NCBI RefSeq assembly: GCF_006874425.1
Contig: NZ_VIJZ01000005.1
Coordinates: 1-64,000 of the forward strand
Direction of reading: 5' to 3'
Length of the DNA stretch: 64,000 bases
Origin: Paenibacillus ottowii
GTDB taxonomy: Bacteria; Bacillota; Bacilli; Paenibacillales; Paenibacillaceae
In this document: in pieces, positions 7,557 through 16,871 of the stretch
Numbering within the stretch: the first letter of the stretch is position 1
Layout: each line of letters starts with the position of its first letter
The notes under the pieces: model-generated
Database searches by the model: none
Seen by the model: only the letters and a program-made list of their open reading frames with translations
Told to the model about the DNA's origin: nothing
Made by a program: the position numbers and the translations under genes

Positions 7557-8255
7557 TTAAGCCTCCTTATTAAAACGATAACCTACTCCATGTACCGTTA
7601 TAATATAAAATGGCTGTTCTGAATTGGGTTCTATTTTCTTTCTCAACTTACTTATAAAGGACATAATATTATTGTCATCAAAAGAATAATCATCTTTCCA
7701 AACTTGTGTATAGATTTGTTTCTTCGTAAACACACGACCCTTATTCGAAGCTAAAAATACTAATAAATCAAATTCCTTGCCTGTTAAATCAATTAGCTTG
7801 TCCTCAACATGAACAGTTCTTATTTCTTTATCAATAACAATTCCTTTAAAGGTAAGAATGCTTACAGAATCCCCAGAATTAAAAGTAGTATATCTTCTAA
7901 TCAAAGATTGCACTCTAGCAATGAGTTCCTTGATACTGAACGGTTTTGTTAAATAGTCATCTGCTCCAAGGCTAAGACCTGTTACCTTATCCGGCTCACT
8001 TCCTTTAGCTGTCAGCATAAGTACGGGTACATTACTATATTTTCTTATTTCAGATAATACTTGAAAACCGTCCATATTAGGTAACATTACATCCAAAATA
8101 ATTAGGGAATAAGAGTCGTTTTCATTCATGACTTGAAGTAATCCTGTTTGCCCGTTATACGCTATATCGGCTTCTAGGTTTACTTGTGATACGCATTTTT
8201 TTACTAATGAGCACAATTCCATATCATCATCTATTATGAGTATCCTATTTGTCAT
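7557..8255 (-). CDS. lanR: OmpR-family response regulator LanR
   Basis: The protein has 232 residues; its ATG follows AAAGGGGCG. The receiver domain (1-115) has the acidic pocket IDDD, the phospho-acceptor in LDVMLP (Asp near 55) and the conserved Lys in LTKPFS. A C-terminal winged helix (about 130-228) of the OmpR/PhoB type follows, ending in VHGVGYRF. Such regulators bind direct repeats, and a triple 11-base repeat lies before lanF. It forms a pair with the kinase immediately downstream. Confidence 0.85.
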   Translation of the reverse strand: MTNRILIIDDDMELCSLVKKCVSQVNLEADIAYNGQTGLLQVMNENDSYSLIILDVMLPNMDGFQVLSEIRKYSNVPVLMLTAKGSEPDKVTGLSLGADDYLTKPFSIKELIARVQSLIRRYTTFNSGDSVSILTFKGIVIDKEIRTVHVEDKLIDLTGKEFDLLVFLASNKGRVFTKKQIYTQVWKDDYSFDDNNIMSFISKLRKKIEPNSEQPFYIITVHGVGYRFNKEA

Positions 8256-8651
8256 AAGGTTTCTTCGCCCCTTTTTTTTCTTTCAAACTAAGTGCAGCTG
8301 ATTTAACATACTATTTTTCAAAGCTTATATATATCTATGCTTTCCTGAACCTGCAACATTCTTATATTCGTTATCAAAAATTATCCGACACAGGAGATTA
8401 GTTAGTACCATGAAGTCCCTTGCGGAAGAGTTAATATCACTACTATTCAAACCTAAGAATTTTCTCAAAACGTCTTTGTATCCATGAAACAACCCAGCCT
8501 TAGATAGCTCTTATCTTTGGGTGGGCCGTTTGTTGCCTGATCTTATTCCATTATTTTATATATTTAACTGAGAAACAAAAATACAAATTTCAATCCAATC
8601 CTAATTACAGAATAAAAAGGATCAGCGTTTAATGTTATGCCAAAAATACCA
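8256..8651. other. Gap between lanC and lanR with an imperfect hairpin
   Basis: About 400 bases separate lanC's stop from lanR. At 8488-8534 an imperfect hairpin (AACAACCCAGCC against GGGTGGGCC...TTGTT) may end lanBTC transcription. A 25-codon plus-strand frame (8410-8487, MKSLAEELISLLF) with a poorly spaced AGGAG looks like a gene remnant. The rest is AT-rich and should hold the lanRK promoter, which I could not place confidently. Confidence 0.35.
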
Positions 8652-9923
8652 TTATAGCAAGAATATAGAATCCCATTGTGTTTTAACAGGTCTATAACAA
8701 GACAGTAGTGTTAGAATCACTCCACTAGTTCCATTTAACAGCCCTATCTCGTCTTTATTGACCAATTTTCCTTTATCAAATTCTGTGTCTTTAAAACCCA
8801 GTGAATTTTGGTCATCGTATGAATTTAGTATATATTCAAATATTCCTGCATACATTTCTTTAAAATATATATCATCCGTATATTCATAAAATTTTCTAGC
8901 TAAACAACATATTCCTGAAAGACCGTGACAAAACGTAGGAGATACGACGTCACGTAATCTCTTTAGAGACAACTTCATACTTTGTATTGCCAAATTACGC
9001 ATTTCATTATCATTTAATATCCTTGAAGCTATCAATAGTGAATATGCAACTCCTGGTGTTCCATAACACCAGGCATCTCTTGACTGTACCGGTTTATCTC
9101 CATCAAATCCTATTATTTTTTGAGTTTCCCAAAAAAGTTCATCACCAATTTTCACACAGCCATCAGAGATATAATTTGATAAACACTTTATAGCCTCAAG
9201 CTGATCCTCAAAATATATTCCTGACTCATAGGACTTTGATAACACTAAAAGTATTCCAGGTATCCCATGAGATACTCCAAAATTTACATACCGAACCTTA
9301 GGATCATTTGCTAAATGGAACAGTTGACTATGATCTGACCTAATCGCAAATTTTGGAATTCCACTTTCATCTGTATTACAGATACTTGTTAAATACTGCA
9401 AAATAGACAGCAGTGTATTTTTAACTTTAGTTTCAGATTTAAAATTTATTAAATAATTAGCTGTACCAGCTAATCCATACATAATATCATATGAAAATTC
9501 GTTAAATGGTACACTTTTATACTCTGATATATTTTTGTCAGCTATACTCACAATATATTCGTTCAAATTCTCAATGAATTTTTGATAGTACTCACCATTA
9601 TTAGACATACAATTTGCTGCAAAACCTACGCCGCATAACCCATCAAATAGAGAAATATCCCCTGTACTGATCTTCCCAAGTTCATAATTTACTATCTCTA
9701 AATATTTATGGGCAGCTGTATCAAACCCACAGTTTGGAAAATTTAATTCAAGCTCAGAAAATAAAATACATAAAGCTGGATATGAAACTGCAACTGAGGT
9801 ACTTTTGTATTCTACGGCCTTAGAGCCTAAAATATGTTGAACAAACTCTACATCTGACAATTTTTTTGCTAAAGTTATGATTAAATTGTCTATTTCATGT
9901 TTTTTTTGCTCCAATTTATCCAT
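8652..9923 (-). CDS. lanC: Lanthionine cyclase LanC
   Basis: The protein has about 423 residues. The ATG at 9923 is chosen because GGAGGGG lies just before it and it overlaps the end of lanT (ATGGATAA). LanC enzymes are zinc proteins that add cysteine thiols to dehydrated Ser/Thr to make (methyl)lanthionine rings. The expected repeats and zinc ligands are visible: NFGVSHGIPG (His), DAWCYGTPGV (Cys) and FCHGLSGI (Cys-His), plus LNGTSGV near the C-terminus. It belongs to the lanBTC operon and works with LanB and LanT at the membrane. Confidence 0.92.
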   Translation of the reverse strand: MDKLEQKKHEIDNLIITLAKKLSDVEFVQHILGSKAVEYKSTSVAVSYPALCILFSELELNFPNCGFDTAAHKYLEIVNYELGKISTGDISLFDGLCGVGFAANCMSNNGEYYQKFIENLNEYIVSIADKNISEYKSVPFNEFSYDIMYGLAGTANYLINFKSETKVKNTLLSILQYLTSICNTDESGIPKFAIRSDHSQLFHLANDPKVRYVNFGVSHGIPGILLVLSKSYESGIYFEDQLEAIKCLSNYISDGCVKIGDELFWETQKIIGFDGDKPVQSRDAWCYGTPGVAYSLLIASRILNDNEMRNLAIQSMKLSLKRLRDVVSPTFCHGLSGICCLARKFYEYTDDIYFKEMYAGIFEYILNSYDDQNSLGFKDTEFDKGKLVNKDEIGLLNGTSGVILTLLSCYRPVKTQWDSIFLL

Positions 9924-11730
9924 ATTCCCCTCCATTTGACATGACATTAAATTCTAAATTATATATTTCCTCATAAGATGGGCAGACCCTCAATAATTCT
10001 TCATGTGTGCCTTCTGCCACTATTCTTCCTTCATCTAAATAAATTATTTTATCGGCTAACAGTACATGTGAAATTTTGTGAGAAATGAATATACCTATAT
10101 TATTTTCAGTTAATTCAAAAAATGTATTCATAATCTTTTTCTCACCTATTTTATCAAGTGCTGCATCAGGTTCATCCAAAATATACAATTGCGCATCTCT
10201 TAAAAAGCATCGTGCTAGTGCAACCCTCTGCCACTGTCCACCAGAAAGCTGAATTCCATCTGAAAACCATTTTCCTAATTGCTGATTTAAATCTGAGGAA
10301 AGGAAATCAACATCAGCCTTCTTTAGAGATTTTATTATTTGAGAATCATTTTCAATTTCATCAATATTCCCGAACCCAACATTATCTCTAACTGGGAGTT
10401 CAAACTTACAGTAATCCTGAAATAATATACCTGTTAGTTTGTGCAGACTTTCCATATCGATATTATTTAGTGAAACTCCATTGATCTTAATCATGTCATC
10501 ATCGACTAAATAATATCCCATTAATAATTTTACTAATGTACTTTTCCCTGAGCCGTTTCTTCCAAAAATAGCAACTCTTTCACCTTTCTTAATTTTCAAA
10601 TTTATATTTTTAAGAGCTTTTTTATTTGCATTAGGGTAACTGAAATTCAAATTATTTATTTGAATTTCAGTTATATGACTAAGTTTTTTCGTTTCTTCAC
10701 TTCTATTATTCGACTTTAATTTATTATCACTTAAAAAGCCTATCAATTTAGACATGTACAAACTATTTTGATTTATGCTGTAAATAATATTCATTATATT
10801 GTTAAAATTATCAAACACCATACCGATAACCCTGAGAAGCGCAACTGCACTACCTATTAAGATTTTCCCACTAACTACTGTTATGATTATTAATACCATA
10901 AGTGCTGCCATACACAATTGATTAACAAAATCAAATACAGTTGAAATAATCAAACGTATTTTGGAATTATACAAATTCTCATTAATTACACTTTTCTTTA
11001 ATTTATTATGCCGATCTATAATATGCTTGGCTAAGTTAAAAATCTTAACTTCTTTGAATGACTGATCCTTAGTAAGCAAAAATTCATAATACCAAATGCT
11101 TCTAGCTTTTTTGGAGTTCCTTTCTTCCGTTTGGAATTCTCTTTTGTTTATTGATAAATTGAATATTGAAAAAAGCAAAACAGGAGTAATAATAAGTAAT
11201 ACAGATAGAGGCTGCCATATTATTACCATAAAAATGGACGAAAGTATGGTCGTTATTGCAGTAATCATTGCCAATATTGAAGTGAAAATACTATATGGTC
11301 TAAAACCAATTTGTTGTTGAATATGCTGCAATTGATCCTGTACTTCAGAATTTTCAAATTCCTCTAAAGACATACTCGCACATTTGTTCATCAACCGATT
11401 AAACAATTCAAAATCTAACAGGTATTGATATTTTGCAAACAAAAAATCTTTTATGCTCGAAATGACATCTATTAAAAAACTAATTCCAATATAAACTGCT
11501 AATATTTTTAATGAATCATTAAAGTCCATACTTGAAACTGTATTTATCAAAATACCGAAAACGTTTACAGAAACTACAGGAACAATACCAGCAATAATAT
11601 TTATTATTATGCTAAAAACAAATATTGTCTTATTAGCTTGAAAGAAAATTTTAATAGCTTTTGGTATCACCTTCAGAGATGAAAACAATTCTTTCATCTC
11701 CGAAATAGTTAATAGTTTAAATTTTTGCAT
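9916..11730 (-). CDS. lanT: Lantibiotic ABC exporter LanT
   Basis: This 604-residue half-transporter has an N-terminal membrane domain (about residues 30-320, five to six segments) followed by an ATPase domain with Walker A FGRNGSGKST, signature LSGGQWQRVALAR and Walker B LYILDEPDAALD. It has no N-terminal C39 peptidase, as usual for class I (NisT/SpaT) exporters that release the modified peptide with leader still attached. Its ATG overlaps the lanB stop by 14 bases and its stop overlaps lanC, showing tight translational coupling. Confidence 0.92.
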   Translation of the reverse strand: MQKFKLLTISEMKELFSSLKVIPKAIKIFFQANKTIFVFSIIINIIAGIVPVVSVNVFGILINTVSSMDFNDSLKILAVYIGISFLIDVISSIKDFLFAKYQYLLDFELFNRLMNKCASMSLEEFENSEVQDQLQHIQQQIGFRPYSIFTSILAMITAITTILSSIFMVIIWQPLSVLLIITPVLLFSIFNLSINKREFQTEERNSKKARSIWYYEFLLTKDQSFKEVKIFNLAKHIIDRHNKLKKSVINENLYNSKIRLIISTVFDFVNQLCMAALMVLIIITVVSGKILIGSAVALLRVIGMVFDNFNNIMNIIYSINQNSLYMSKLIGFLSDNKLKSNNRSEETKKLSHITEIQINNLNFSYPNANKKALKNINLKIKKGERVAIFGRNGSGKSTLVKLLMGYYLVDDDMIKINGVSLNNIDMESLHKLTGILFQDYCKFELPVRDNVGFGNIDEIENDSQIIKSLKKADVDFLSSDLNQQLGKWFSDGIQLSGGQWQRVALARCFLRDAQLYILDEPDAALDKIGEKKIMNTFFELTENNIGIFISHKISHVLLADKIIYLDEGRIVAEGTHEELLRVCPSYEEIYNLEFNVMSNGGEYG

Positions 11731-14700
11731 TCACTTTACCTTCCAATATTCCTGTTTTTTTGTTTCTATGGTAGACACTATAAAATATATGCCTAGATAA
11801 TGTTCTCATTTTTCTTTCAAATTCGACATTTGGTCCAAACAATCTATTCATATGCATATGCAAAATACTATCAAGGATACTAAATTTAACATTTTTACTT
11901 TCCGGATAAAATTTTTCTATTCCTTCTAAATATGTTTCCATCGATGCACTTTTTATCAGCAGTATCCTAAAAATGAAATCAATTTCTGGAGTCAACTTCT
12001 CTCCAGATAAAAATTTTATTACAAAATCAAGATAAGAATTCTTATTTTTTTTAAATTCATCTTGTTCTTCTTGATCAAGCTTAATATGCTTTTGACAATT
12101 AAGAAAAATAAATATCTCATCTAAGCTCAATCCAAATCTTTTCACATGGAAAAATATGCTTATTACAGCTAAAAGTTCATCTGATATTTTTACATTATTA
12201 TTGTTTTTCTCGTAAATAATTGATTGAATTGCTATGCTATCTTTGTGAAATACCTCATGAGCATAATCCATCAAATCATATCCGCCATACCTTTCTAATT
12301 CTAGATCATAGCAGTCAATACTATATTTGGATATAATTGAATTTTTAATGAGTTGGCTAAAAATGTTTAAAAGCTTGGGCTGAACCATAAGCAGCCGATT
12401 ATAATCAGCTTTTATTCTCAATCGCAAATGCAAGTCTGGGTCTTTATATTGAATAAAAAAGTAGCTATCTATTTCTTTATTTTCAAGTAATTGCTGCAAA
12501 GGGGTGAATAAAGCATCACCTAATAAATAATCTATATTTTCTCCAACTCCATAAATTTTAAAATAAAGCCATTCATCCAGCGGAACTTTAATTCTACTAT
12601 TTCCAAAATTTTCAGATATCTCAAAGTCATCAATACTTGATTCAACTTCTGAAACTGAAATTAAAGGTATAACCAGTTCACAACAATAAGAATTATCATT
12701 ATGTTTAACTGGATGTTCTACTTCAACATTATATTTTTCTAATACAATTTCAGATTTAATAAGCATTTTTTGTAGTACTGACAAACATCTGTCCTCTTCA
12801 AGATTTAACAATAATTTTTGATCAGCTTCTACAACATTTATCCAACGAGAAATATTTCTACTTTCCAAGTGCTCTCTCAGTTTAATTTTAAATTCATCAA
12901 AACTGAAGTGGGCAGGTAAATCTAAATCATCTATCTTTAATATCCATTTTTCTTGCTCTAGTATAAAGTTCTTATATCGAATTGTTGGAAGATAAGCAAA
13001 TTTTTCAAGCAAGTACTGCCAAGGTTTATTATAAAATTTGATTCCATCAGAAGAAATATCATCAATAAATCTTAATATTTCAGGTTTTAATTGTGGATTA
13101 AACATATTCGTTGAGGTCGGAATTATAATTTTGTTATCAATTGCGGATTTTAAATAGAATTTATTGTTTTTAATACCGACTAAAATCTCATTTAATTTTA
13201 GCTTACGCGTATTATTTTTAGAATTCGTCGTTCCAAAACTTGTTTCATATGTGGAACCGTGCATATTTCTAATAACATTTGCAGTAACCAAACTATCTGG
13301 TAGAAAAGTGAATTCACAAGATTTATATTTATCATTGGAATCGTATACTGCATTGATTTTTTTATAGAAATCAATTGGGTCCTTCATTAGATGAGAGAAC
13401 CTACCAAAAGATTTCCCTGCAAAAGTTGAACCAAAGATATTGCTTAGATGAAATATATCGTTCCCATTTTCTTTGGTATAATTAAAGTAAATTTCCATAG
13501 ATTTTGGCAACAATTCTTCATCTAAATCTTCAGACATAAGTTTCTTGATATCTGCGTCTTTTATTTCAATTTCTTGGTTAAATCTTATAGATTCTATATA
13601 CTTTCTTTCAAAGAATCTAACCCATGGATTTATATATTCTCCTAAGCTATTAAAAGTTCTAGTGTTAGCAGAAGGAAAACCTAATCCCAAATCTGGATCA
13701 ACGAGTTCAGTTAAAGGGACGCACATAGATAGACCATATTTTTCTATAAATCTATTTTTATAATCATTTAATTTATCAAATGATTCATTAACATTAAATT
13801 GTAAAAATAGATTAATGAGCTCATTTATTTTCTTGATATCATTTTTATTTAAATTACATTCTTTATATTCAAAAGATGAATCAACAGTTAAATAATTTTT
13901 TGAAGGATGTACTTCCTTCATGCTGTGAAAAACATTAGTTAAGCAGCTTATCTTATCACTTTTATCTCCATTAGTATAATCTTCAATGTGCTTTTGTATA
14001 GAAATCAAAGTGTCAGCATTTATATCATATTGTTTAAGCTTATAAATAAAATACTCTAATTGGTTATTTACTGTTAACGGTGGGCGAAGATCAGAAATTA
14101 AGTATTCTTCTTTTATTAAAGATTGAACATATTCATGTAAAATAGATTGATCCATGCCAGGATATGCTTCTTCAAGTTTTTCTACAATTTCAACATAACT
14201 CAAATAGTCATTTGATATTTTAAAAATAATTTCAAGCGGTTTGGTATAATTTACAGTTTTTTTGTTGATTTTTTCCTTATCTTTGTTTTTTGTACATCCA
14301 AATAAAATTGCTTTGTTTCTGTGAATTGCAACACCTTCATTTGGCGTGTATTTAAGTTCTTTTAAATACTTAGCTTCATACATAAAAACCACTTCAAATA
14401 ACCAATTAGAATCTACCAAAGGTTTTCGTTGTATGTCTGTTCCACTTAATTCAAACGAAGTTTCTCCAGAATTAATATTCCCAAATGCAACAGCAGAAAA
14501 CAAACCAAACGGAGTACACCTGGAACAGTTTCTGCTGAAATATTTATATAGAGAATTTAATAAATAATTTGTATCTCTCACTTCACTTCCTTTTTCATAA
14601 TGCCTCATAAACTCATATAAATCATGACTTGCCACCAATATAGCTTCATCAAATTGTTTCTTGTAATAAGGAAAATCCAATAATGGTATAGTATTTTCTT

Positions 14701-14797
14701 GATTGTCTGCACTATTAATATTGTCTACTAACAAATTAATTGGTAGACTTGGAACCCTTATCATAAATGAACCTATATCTTTAAATAAATGTTTCAT
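11717..14797 (-). CDS. lanB: Lantibiotic dehydratase LanB
   Basis: The 1026 residues match the length of full class I LanB enzymes such as NisB and SpaB. Residues 1-700 form the glutamylation part, with FMIRVPSLPIN at the start and the SRNCSRCTPFGLFSAVAFG motif near 90-110. Residues about 720-1010 form the elimination (SpaB C-terminal) domain with WLYFKIYG and FFIQYKDPDLHLRLRIK. The enzyme uses glutamyl-tRNA to glutamylate Ser/Thr of the precursor and then eliminates glutamate to give Dha/Dhb. The ATG follows AGGAAGG. Unusually, lanA is about 1 kb upstream rather than adjacent, so lanB may need its own promoter. Confidence 0.93.
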   Translation of the reverse strand: MKHLFKDIGSFMIRVPSLPINLLVDNINSADNQENTIPLLDFPYYKKQFDEAILVASHDLYEFMRHYEKGSEVRDTNYLLNSLYKYFSRNCSRCTPFGLFSAVAFGNINSGETSFELSGTDIQRKPLVDSNWLFEVVFMYEAKYLKELKYTPNEGVAIHRNKAILFGCTKNKDKEKINKKTVNYTKPLEIIFKISNDYLSYVEIVEKLEEAYPGMDQSILHEYVQSLIKEEYLISDLRPPLTVNNQLEYFIYKLKQYDINADTLISIQKHIEDYTNGDKSDKISCLTNVFHSMKEVHPSKNYLTVDSSFEYKECNLNKNDIKKINELINLFLQFNVNESFDKLNDYKNRFIEKYGLSMCVPLTELVDPDLGLGFPSANTRTFNSLGEYINPWVRFFERKYIESIRFNQEIEIKDADIKKLMSEDLDEELLPKSMEIYFNYTKENGNDIFHLSNIFGSTFAGKSFGRFSHLMKDPIDFYKKINAVYDSNDKYKSCEFTFLPDSLVTANVIRNMHGSTYETSFGTTNSKNNTRKLKLNEILVGIKNNKFYLKSAIDNKIIIPTSTNMFNPQLKPEILRFIDDISSDGIKFYNKPWQYLLEKFAYLPTIRYKNFILEQEKWILKIDDLDLPAHFSFDEFKIKLREHLESRNISRWINVVEADQKLLLNLEEDRCLSVLQKMLIKSEIVLEKYNVEVEHPVKHNDNSYCCELVIPLISVSEVESSIDDFEISENFGNSRIKVPLDEWLYFKIYGVGENIDYLLGDALFTPLQQLLENKEIDSYFFIQYKDPDLHLRLRIKADYNRLLMVQPKLLNIFSQLIKNSIISKYSIDCYDLELERYGGYDLMDYAHEVFHKDSIAIQSIIYEKNNNNVKISDELLAVISIFFHVKRFGLSLDEIFIFLNCQKHIKLDQEEQDEFKKNKNSYLDFVIKFLSGEKLTPEIDFIFRILLIKSASMETYLEGIEKFYPESKNVKFSILDSILHMHMNRLFGPNVEFERKMRTLSRHIFYSVYHRNKKTGILEGKVNAKI

Positions 14798-14915
14798 ATT
14801 TTACCCACACCTTCCTCGATTTACTTTTGCATGTGGATTATCGATCTCCGGAACATGAAATGAACTCTCTGAAAACATTCTCGTCGGTAAATTCCAGAAG
14901 TAATTCTGCTTACCC

Positions 14916-15350
14916 TTGTTTATGAATCTCCTGAAAAGGTATCCAGATCATGTTAGTTTGGAAGAAGTTTTGTTAAGTGCAGCCGTCCTCCCATGTTGTA
15001 CAGATGATCAAACAAAGCTTCGAGACTGCGAAAGGTTGCGACAAATATATACTGCTATAGATCGATATCGATGCTTCTTATCCGTTCCATCCTTGGAGTG
15101 GCTGAATGCATGCTTCCGTTGTTTGCCAAGCTCACATGCATATGGTGACAAAAACCAAATCGAACGTAACATTCTCCTGCAAAAAAAGCCGGGACGTGCC
15201 CGACCACCGAAAAATGCTAAATGTTCCTACCACAAAATTTTAATCAGAATTCCGTTTCATGCTGGTGATGAATTAGAATCACAATTTGGCCAGCACGTAT
15301 GTAAGCTCGGCAGCTGCTTAAATCGTCCGCTTTTTACAGCCATCGTTTGA
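14916..15350 (+). CDS. Unrecognised plus-strand ORF inserted between lanA and lanB
   Basis: A 144-residue frame from a TTG, basic in its second half (KKPGRARPPKNAK), on the opposite strand to the lan genes. No family is recognised and there is no clear ribosome binding site. Its TGA overlaps the TTG start of the next frame (TTGA), which looks like translational coupling or one gene broken by a frameshift. Less AT-rich than lanB. It is probably the remains of an inserted gene, possibly from a mobile element. Confidence 0.35.
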   Translation: MFMNLLKRYPDHVSLEEVLLSAAVLPCCTDDQTKLRDCERLRQIYTAIDRYRCFLSVPSLEWLNACFRCLPSSHAYGDKNQIERNILLQKKPGRARPPKNAKCSYHKILIRIPFHAGDELESQFGQHVCKLGSCLNRPLFTAIV

Positions 15351-15643
15351 AAAGTGAGTCTAAGGTTCAGGAAATGAAGCAAGTTATCCCACGCTTCCGG
15401 TTACATCTTTTGGTGTTAGCCCATGTCGAAATTAAAGTAGTTTTTGAGAAATCAAGAAACGCAACGCCCAAAGTCGTAACAAACGAACAAGAACGTCAGC
15501 GGATGCAGAAAATGATTCAGCGATTGATGAATTTGTCATGTGCCAGTATATTCCGATGGGAATTCCCCTACTCGCCCCTTACAGTCTTTAGCCGCTCAAT
15601 TTATAAAAGTCCATTTTCTACTTATTTTCATAAAAATAATTAA
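15347..15643 (+). CDS. Second unrecognised plus-strand ORF, coupled to the previous one
   Basis: A 98-residue frame overlapping the preceding frame by 4 bases. The first 65 residues are basic and helical (KVVTNEQERQRMQKMIQRL); the last 30 look like read-through into AT-rich DNA. Probably part of the same decayed insert. No function assigned. Confidence 0.3.
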   Translation: MKSESKVQEMKQVIPRFRLHLLVLAHVEIKVVFEKSRNATPKVVTNEQERQRMQKMIQRLMNLSCASIFRWEFPYSPLTVFSRSIYKSPFSTYFHKNN

Positions 15644-15775
15644 ATTCAAACAGGATATGTTCTATGATAATTGAAAATTCTTTGATTCTTTGGCTTCTTA
15701 GAGCTATAGAATTTTTCCCCGTTCATTAGATCATCAACTGTATATTTTAAACTATAATCACTCGCCAATTACTTT

Positions 15776-15828
15776 CTAAAAACATAAACGCCATGCATTC
15801 AAGCGTTTGCTTAAATGCATGGACGTTT
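15776..15828 (-). terminator. Hairpin terminator or attenuator after lanA
   Basis: AAACGCCATGCATT (15786-15799) pairs with AATGCATGGACGTTT (15814-15828), a nearly perfect 13-14 bp stem. On the minus strand it lies 8 bases after the lanA stop and is followed by GTTTTTAG. Such partial terminators after lanA usually let the precursor be made in excess over LanB. Confidence 0.75.
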
Positions 15829-15835
15829 ACATTAT

Positions 15836-16009
15836 TTAACCGCACAACCATGTATTTGTGCAATTTCTTGTCAAACCGCACTCACTTGTTCCACATGTGC
15901 TGCCTGTGTTACATCCTGGCGTGCAATATGCAACACTTGTAACTTGTGGTTTAACATCCTTATCAGTACTCTTTGCAATCTTAAGATTCAAATCAAAATC
16001 TTTATTCAT
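15836..16009 (-). CDS. lanA: Class I lanthipeptide precursor LanA with five TxxC units
   Basis: The protein has 57 residues; its ATG at 16009 is preceded by GAAGGGAGGG. The leader (1-22) carries the class I FNLD-type box as FDLNL at residues 5-9 and ends in KPQ, like subtilin's TPQ, so cleavage is expected after Gln22. The core of 35 residues opens VTSVAYCTPGC, matching the ring A/B segment of nisin and subtilin that grips lipid II pyrophosphate. After that come TGSC, TSEC, TRNC and TWLC, so Thr-x-x-Cys recurs at core positions 8-11, 13-16, 19-22, 25-28 and 31-34, the last four at exactly six-residue steps. Six cysteines and eleven Ser/Thr are present. Ring A would be Ser3-Cys7. The nearby lanBTC genes support a modified lantibiotic. 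I know no described peptide with this pattern. Confidence 0.93.
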   Translation of the reverse strand: MNKDFDLNLKIAKSTDKDVKPQVTSVAYCTPGCNTGSTCGTSECGLTRNCTNTWLCG

Positions 16010-16506
16010 AGATTTACCCTCCCTTCGATTTTTAGATTTTTTAACTTAAGTAAAATAACTTCTTGCTGCCATATATGGTAATGGTGAAATTAATCACTCT
16101 ATCACCCAAAACAAAAGAGCGCATAAAAAGGAATAAATAAGAAAATATCACTTTTCTATACCAAATTTACTGTAAATGTTGATATCCCTTTATTTTGAAT
16201 GAAATATATTAAAAATGTTTATTTTGTTTTTCTAAAGCAATAATATACCAATCATATAGTTTGTGCAACATTTTTTAACACAAAAAACCAAGATTTGTAA
16301 TAAAATGTGACAATTTTGCAACAACTGTGAGTGAACGCCTGTTTATTATGTAAGTATCTCAACTTTCTCACCTGGAAAATGAACTTAAACCCTTGAGCTC
16401 GTAAGAAGAATTCAATAGATTTACTTGTATTGACAAAAAACACCTCGCTTGTTTGGTATCATGGAAGTACGACTAACCATGCCAACAAGAAAGGTGTGTA
16501 ACTCTA
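16010..16506. other. lanA upstream region and probable IS left end
   Basis: AT-rich sequence carries the lanA promoter region on the minus strand (TTGGGTG near 16104-16110 and TATAT near 16074-16078 are only weak matches). The CAAGATTT repeats found before lanF are absent. From about 16260 the sequence probably belongs to the left end of the transposase remnant that follows. No other gene seen. Confidence 0.4.
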
Positions 16507-16799
16507 TGTTACAACAACATTCCCTGTCTGAACAGTCTCGTTTTTCCAAACTTTTTGCCACGCTTCGCATCGAGAAAGCTCTACGAAACGCAGGTATTTC
16601 CAAATCGTTCGGTCTTTCAAGTCTAGCCATCTTTCGGATCGTATTCTCGCTGATCTTCAAAGAAAAAAACTGGTTTCGTCTTTTGGAGAGTGACCAGGGA
16701 GCATATCTTCCAGGTAAAGATGTCGTTTACTTGCCCAGTTCCTCCATCACATCCACCACAGAAACAAAAGAAGAGCCCGATTATTTTATTAAGAAATAA
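16507..16799 (+). pseudogene. IS4-type transposase, N-terminal remnant
   Basis: The ATG at 16507 follows AAGAAAGGTGTG. About 77 residues look like the N-terminus of an IS4-family DDE transposase (EKALRNAGISKSFG, then FKEKNWFRLLES and LPGKDVVY). The homology then stops abruptly and 20 unrelated residues follow before the stop; the whole DDE catalytic part is missing. It shows past mobile-element activity right beside lanA. Confidence 0.65.
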
Positions 16800-16811
16800 G
16801 GATAAGCCGCT

Positions 16812-16839
16812 AAAAAGCCCGCGCTGAACGCGGGCTTTG
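16812..16839. terminator. Rho-independent terminator
   Basis: AAAAAGCCCGCG-ctgaa-CGCGGGCTTT is a strong GC stem with T runs in both directions. It ends the chemoreceptor gene on the minus strand. Confidence 0.85.
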
Positions 16840-16871
16840 CTGCATATTAGTCAAAATCATGCCTATACTTG

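Noticed and set aside
15815-16081. Plus-strand cysteine-rich frame of about 88 residues across lanA
   Set aside because: It is the antisense of the lanA gene; the Cys/Thr codons mirror each other. The minus-strand frame has the leader box, ribosome binding site and terminator.
16252-16660. Two minus-strand frames over the transposase remnant
   Set aside because: They are antisense to the transposase start and its upstream region, with no ribosome binding site and no protein-like pattern.
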